From NCBI GenBank assembly GCA_003531115.1, contig DQHT01000030.1, positions 26,887 to 33,423 of the forward strand: a stretch of DNA of 6,537 nucleotides. The letters run 5' to 3'. Below are positions 5,185 through 6,537 of this stretch, piece by piece. This stretch comes from Bacteroidota bacterium (GTDB lineage: Bacteria; Bacteroidota; Bacteroidia; UBA8524). How positions within the stretch are numbered: the stretch's first letter is position 1; every line of letters starts with the position of its first letter. The notes under the pieces were generated by a model. That model searched no databases. It was not told where the DNA came from and saw nothing but the letters and a program-made list of their open reading frames with translations. A program made the position numbers and the translations under genes.

Positions 5185-6537
5185 TTGAGAAGACTTCTTG
5201 CATGCATTTTTAGTTGCCTTACTTTAATTCTTAATGCACAACTCAGGCATGTAGAAGGAGAGGTGCGTGATTCGGCCAGCGGGGAAAGACTGGTCGGGGC
5301 CGTGGTATTTGCCGGATTTGAATATGCTACCCTCACCAATGAAAACGGGTTTTTTAGTCTGGATGTCCCGGAAAATACAGATTCCCTGAGCATTTCCTTT
5401 TTAGGCTATGACACCAAAAAAGTGGCGATCAGCGGCAAGTTTGTCCTCGTATTCCTTACAGCCCAATCCCGATTTCTGGAACCGGTGGTGGTCAGCGCCG
5501 GCAAACAAAACCAGCGTGAAACCGAAACAACGGTTTCCATGGCCACCCTCCAGCCATATCTAATACAGAATAGGATCACGAGCAATATTGAAAATACCAT
5601 CCAACAAATACCGGGCATAACCAGCACCGATGGGCAGGCCAATATCCGCTCCGGCAGTGGATGGAGCTATGGAACGGGGAGCCGGGTGAGCGTTTTGGTG
5701 GATGATATGCCCATGCTCGCCGGAGGAACAGGCCAAGCGCTTTGGTCCTTTTTCCCGATCGAAAATGTGCGCCAGGTTGAGGTGATCAAAGGTTCTTCCA
5801 GTGTTTTGTATGGATCGTCGGCACTGAATGGAGTTATCCATATCCGCACCGATTGGCCGGGAAACAAAGAGAAAATTTCAGCATCTGCCTATTCGGGCTT
5901 TTATGGAGCTCCTCCAAAAGGCATCCAGGCTTTTCAAACCAACAGGCGGCTCACCAAATCTGGCGGGCATTTTCTGTATGGAAAGGGTAGCGACCGCATG
6001 CAGTACATTTTTTCTATGAACGGCATGCTTGATGAAGGTTACCGAATGGGAGAACAGAACAAACGGATCCGCCTTTCCGGGAAAACGCGTTTTTTCAGCA
6101 AGGATAAAAAATGGATCTACGGACTTAACGGAAATGTGCTCTCAGGCAAAACGGGTAGTTTTCTGCTTTGGGAGAGTTATGAATACGCCTATACCAGTCT
6201 GGATTCGTCGTACGGATTAAACGACTCTCGCCGCTATAACCTGGACCCCTATCTGGAATTCCATGGAAACAATACCGAACATTTTCTCAACACACGCTGG
6301 TATTCCGTGGTGAACAGGATCGGACAGGTGGATGGAGAACCCGATCAAAGCAACCGGACTTCTTCCGTTTATTCTGAATATCGGGTCAAATGGAAACGAT
6401 TCCAAAAGAAAGGATTAACGCTAAATTCCGGGGGAGTCGCATCCTATTCGGAATCCAACGCAAGCATGTTTCAGGGATTTAAGGTACAGCAGAATTTTGC
6501 TGCCTACCTGCAGGCCGATTATAGCAAAAAAAGGTCC
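5185..6537 (+). CDS. TonB-dependent outer-membrane receptor, N-terminal 451 residues (runs off right edge)
   Basis: The frame is open from 5152 to the window end without any ATG before residue 123, so the start must be non-ATG. TTG at 5185 gives a complete signal peptide (RRLLACIFSCLTLILNAQ). Residues about 23-92 form a carboxypeptidase-regulatory-like beta domain (VEGEVRDSASGERLVGA, LTNENGFFSL, ISFLGYDTKKV). EPVVVSAGK (99-107) is a TonB-box-like segment. Residues about 113-222 form the plug: IENTIQQIPGI, VSVLVDDMPM, IENVRQVEVIKGSSSVLYGSS, ALNGVIHIRT. Beta-barrel strands follow (LYGKGSDRMQYIFSMNG, KWIYGLNGNVLSGK). The family takes up scarce ligands such as siderophores, cobalamin, heme or glycans using TonB energy; plug and barrel features here do not name the ligand. 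No SusD gene follows within the window. It is divergent from the T9SS-cargo gene. Perhaps 250-400 residues of barrel are missing. Confidence 0.92.
   Translation, partial: MRRLLACIFSCLTLILNAQLRHVEGEVRDSASGERLVGAVVFAGFEYATLTNENGFFSLDVPENTDSLSISFLGYDTKKVAISGKFVLVFLTAQSRFLEPVVVSAGKQNQRETETTVSMATLQPYLIQNRITSNIENTIQQIPGITSTDGQANIRSGSGWSYGTGSRVSVLVDDMPMLAGGTGQALWSFFPIENVRQVEVIKGSSSVLYGSSALNGVIHIRTDWPGNKEKISASAYSGFYGAPPKGIQAFQTNRRLTKSGGHFLYGKGSDRMQYIFSMNGMLDEGYRMGEQNKRIRLSGKTRFFSKDKKWIYGLNGNVLSGKTGSFLLWESYEYAYTSLDSSYGLNDSRRYNLDPYLEFHGNNTEHFLNTRWYSVVNRIGQVDGEPDQSNRTSSVYSEYRVKWKRFQKKGLTLNSGGVASYSESNASMFQGFKVQQNFAAYLQADYSKKRS

Noticed and set aside
5147..5203. Longer start for the T9SS-cargo gene at 5203
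   Set aside because: It would place 18 residues ahead of a perfect signal peptide and overlap the receptor start region.
5202..5236. ATG codons at 5202 and 5234 as receptor starts
   Set aside because: Both are out of the receptor frame and run into stops within a few codons.
5406..5867. Several overlapping minus-strand open frames
   Set aside because: All are antisense to the plug domain of the TonB-dependent receptor.

Overview
The window looks like chromosomal DNA from a member of the phylum Bacteroidota, possibly near Chitinophagaceae or Saprospiria (the rank below phylum is a guess). Four things point there: a secreted protein with a type IX secretion (T9SS, Por) C-terminal sorting domain; a TonB-dependent outer-membrane receptor with an N-terminal carboxypeptidase-regulatory-like domain; a secreted DUF3857/transglutaminase protein of a type common in this phylum; and a TAnnTTTG-type promoter -7 element instead of a sigma70 -10 box. 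Almost every base is coding. There are six genes, two of them cut by the window edges. I see no RNA gene, insertion sequence, CRISPR array or prophage part.

Layout. Positions 1-1563 (minus, C-terminus missing) encode an exported DUF3857 plus transglutaminase-core protein with a visible Cys-His-Asp triad and a good promoter just upstream. Positions 1658-2350 (minus) encode mtgA, a monofunctional GT51 peptidoglycan glycosyltransferase. It diverges from a two-gene plus-strand unit at 2399-4440: an aldo/keto reductase followed by aroB (3-dehydroquinate synthase), joined by a 1-base stop/start overlap (TGATG). aroB converges on, and overlaps by 14 bp, a minus-strand gene (4427-5149) for a small T9SS-exported protein. 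That gene in turn diverges, across only 35 bp, from a TonB-dependent receptor (5185 to the right edge). The receptor appears to start at TTG: no in-frame ATG exists, and the TTG gives a complete signal peptide.

How the genes relate. There is no single pathway. aroB serves aromatic amino-acid and chorismate synthesis, and the reductase beside it is co-transcribed but has no evident link. mtgA makes glycan strands at the inner membrane. The transglutaminase-like protein, the T9SS cargo and the receptor are all exported envelope proteins. I found no convincing new multi-gene system. The points most worth a second look are the TTG start, the unnamed cysteine-bearing domain of the T9SS cargo, and the very tight gene junctions.
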